Source: an uncultured Aquincola sp. (GTDB lineage: Bacteria; Pseudomonadota; Gammaproteobacteria; Burkholderiales; Burkholderiaceae). Taken from it: a stretch of 12,684 bases of DNA. The notes beneath the pieces are model-generated. The model saw only the letters and a program-made list of their open reading frames with translations, did not search any database and was not told the origin of the DNA. The DNA lies in the NCBI GenBank assembly GCA_937883885.1, contig CAKZXL010000894.1, positions 1-12,684 on the forward strand, written 5' to 3'. Every line of letters starts with the position of its first letter. Within the stretch, counting starts at the first letter, position 1. This document shows, piece by piece, positions 11,896 to 12,684 of the stretch. The translations under genes were made by a program, and so were the position numbers.

Positions 11896-12570
11896 ATGAA
11901 TCACCTCAAGATCTCCACCCGTCTCGCCCTGGGCTTTGCAGCCATGGCGCTGGTAATCGTCGTCCTGGGCGTCTCGGCGCTGCTCCGGGTGAACGCGATC
12001 AACGAGGACCTCAACGGCGTCCTTGACGAGCGGTATCCGACGATCAAACGCTTCCTCGTCATCAAGGAAGGGAACGCAACGGTGGCCCGCGCGCTGCGCG
12101 ACATGTTCATCCTCACCGACCCCGCGCAGCTCGCTGCGCTCAAGTCGGAGATCGACGACGTGAGCAAGCGGACGTCGGCCCAGTTCGACCACCTGAAGGA
12201 CGCAATGACGACGCCTGAGAGCAAGGCGGCGTTCGACCAACTGACAGCTGCGCGGTCGGCCTATCGCGCACCGCGCGACAAGCTGATGAAGCTGCTGGCT
12301 GCCGGCCAACTTGACGAAGCGAAACAGATTCTGGTTGCGGACGTCATCCCTCGTCAGGTGGACTACATGAAGGCTGTGGACGGTCTCATCACCATCGGCG
12401 ACGACCTGATGGTTCAGGCCGGTAAAGAAGCGGACCGCGAGGTCGCTGGTACCAAGGCAACTGTCGGGGCCTGCATCATCGGCGCCTTGGCCATGGCACT
12501 CTTCATCGCCGTGTGGCTTATCCGCTCGACGACCCGTCCGCTGAACGAGGCCGTTCGAGTGGCACGCTGA
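11896..12570 (+). pseudogene. Methyl-accepting chemotaxis protein, truncated in HAMP by an IS
   Basis: Only the sensory half is left, 224 residues. A short cytoplasmic start (MNHLKISTRLALGF) leads into membrane helix 1 (about 10-30). A periplasmic four-helix-bundle ligand domain (about 31-188; LDERYPTIKRFLVIKEGNA region) of the 4HB_MCP type follows, then membrane helix 2 (about 189-209). The HAMP domain begins with RSTTRPLNEAVRVAR and then stops. In intact relatives the HAMP continues with a TVAAGDL-like stretch and the methylated, CheA-binding signalling domain. The stop codon coincides with TGAACCGCCCC, which looks like an IS end, so the truncation is by insertion. The remaining protein could insert in the membrane but cannot signal. 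A FliA-type promoter precedes it; no strong ribosome binding site is seen. Confidence 0.82.
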
Positions 12571-12684
12571 ACCGCCCCGCTTTTGAACTGACCCCCAGAA
12601 GTTGGACACAGTTCAAGAGGTCCCATGGGGAAGTACGAAACAAGGCTCAAGCTCAAGGTCGTCGAGAGCTTTCTGGCTGGGGAC
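12568..12684 (+). mobile_element. Left end of an IS3-family element (continues past window)
   Basis: The end begins either at TGAACCGCCCCG (12568) or at TGAACTGACCCCC (12584), which is followed by AGAAGTTGGACAC, a string typical of IS3-type terminal repeats. An orfA start follows at 12625. The right end and the target duplication are outside the window. Confidence 0.7.
12625..12684 (+). CDS. IS3-family transposase OrfA, N-terminus (3' partial)
   Basis: Twenty codons are visible, starting MGKYETRLKLKVVESFLAGD. This is the usual beginning of the helix-turn-helix OrfA of IS3 elements, which binds the terminal repeats and is joined to OrfB by programmed frameshifting. AGAGG at about 12616-12620 is a suitably placed ribosome binding site. 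The gene runs off the window. Confidence 0.75.
   Translation, partial: MGKYETRLKLKVVESFLAGD

Noticed and set aside
11179..12609. A 476-residue minus-strand open frame covering the IS630 relic and the MCP gene
   Set aside because: It crosses a recognisable plus-strand receptor gene and follows the IS630 frame in only one short segment; it is a composition artefact.

Overview
This is a GC-rich accessory region from what looks like a betaproteobacterium, most likely Burkholderiales. The support is base composition, the style of the proteins, a FliA-type motif before a chemotaxis receptor gene, and IS3-, IS630- and IS200/IS605-type pieces. No housekeeping gene, rRNA or tRNA was seen. Several loci are broken by, or abut, insertion sequences, so this reads as a mosaic of mobile and variable genes.

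Left part (1-3744, + strand). The window opens inside a UvrD-type helicase whose C-terminus continues into a DUF4326-like domain and then a SLOG/DprA-like Rossmann domain. A short ORF resembling the N-terminal half of an ADP-ribosyltransferase (ART) fold overlaps its stop by GTGA. That ORF runs into a TnpB-only IS200/IS605 element (about 2085-3476) with matching hairpins at both ends and a predicted omega/re-RNA at its right end. The TnpB lacks the usual acidic residue in RuvC-II. An ORF fragment past the right end may be the other part of the interrupted gene.

Middle (4133-7158, + strand). Two overlapping genes encode a 91-residue single-pass membrane protein and a 917-residue exported protein with twelve 48-residue TPR units, encoded by twelve 144-bp tandem DNA repeats. 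Both carry the same Gly-rich motif (GSGNVGxG...GGQxxxG), and predicted topology puts both copies in the periplasm. This is the best candidate here for an undescribed system: a membrane protein and a repeat scaffold that may pair through a short amyloid-like motif.

Further right, a PAPS-reductase-family PP-loop protein with a possible Fe-S Cys set (7687-8916, +) is followed by a decayed LuxR-type helix-turn-helix fragment. A minus-strand operon (11123-9387) encodes an outer-membrane lipoprotein and a secreted Cys-containing protein, both unrecognised, behind a good sigma-70-type promoter. A decayed IS630 transposase follows. The window ends with a chemotaxis receptor gene cut at the start of its HAMP domain by an IS3-type element that runs off the edge.
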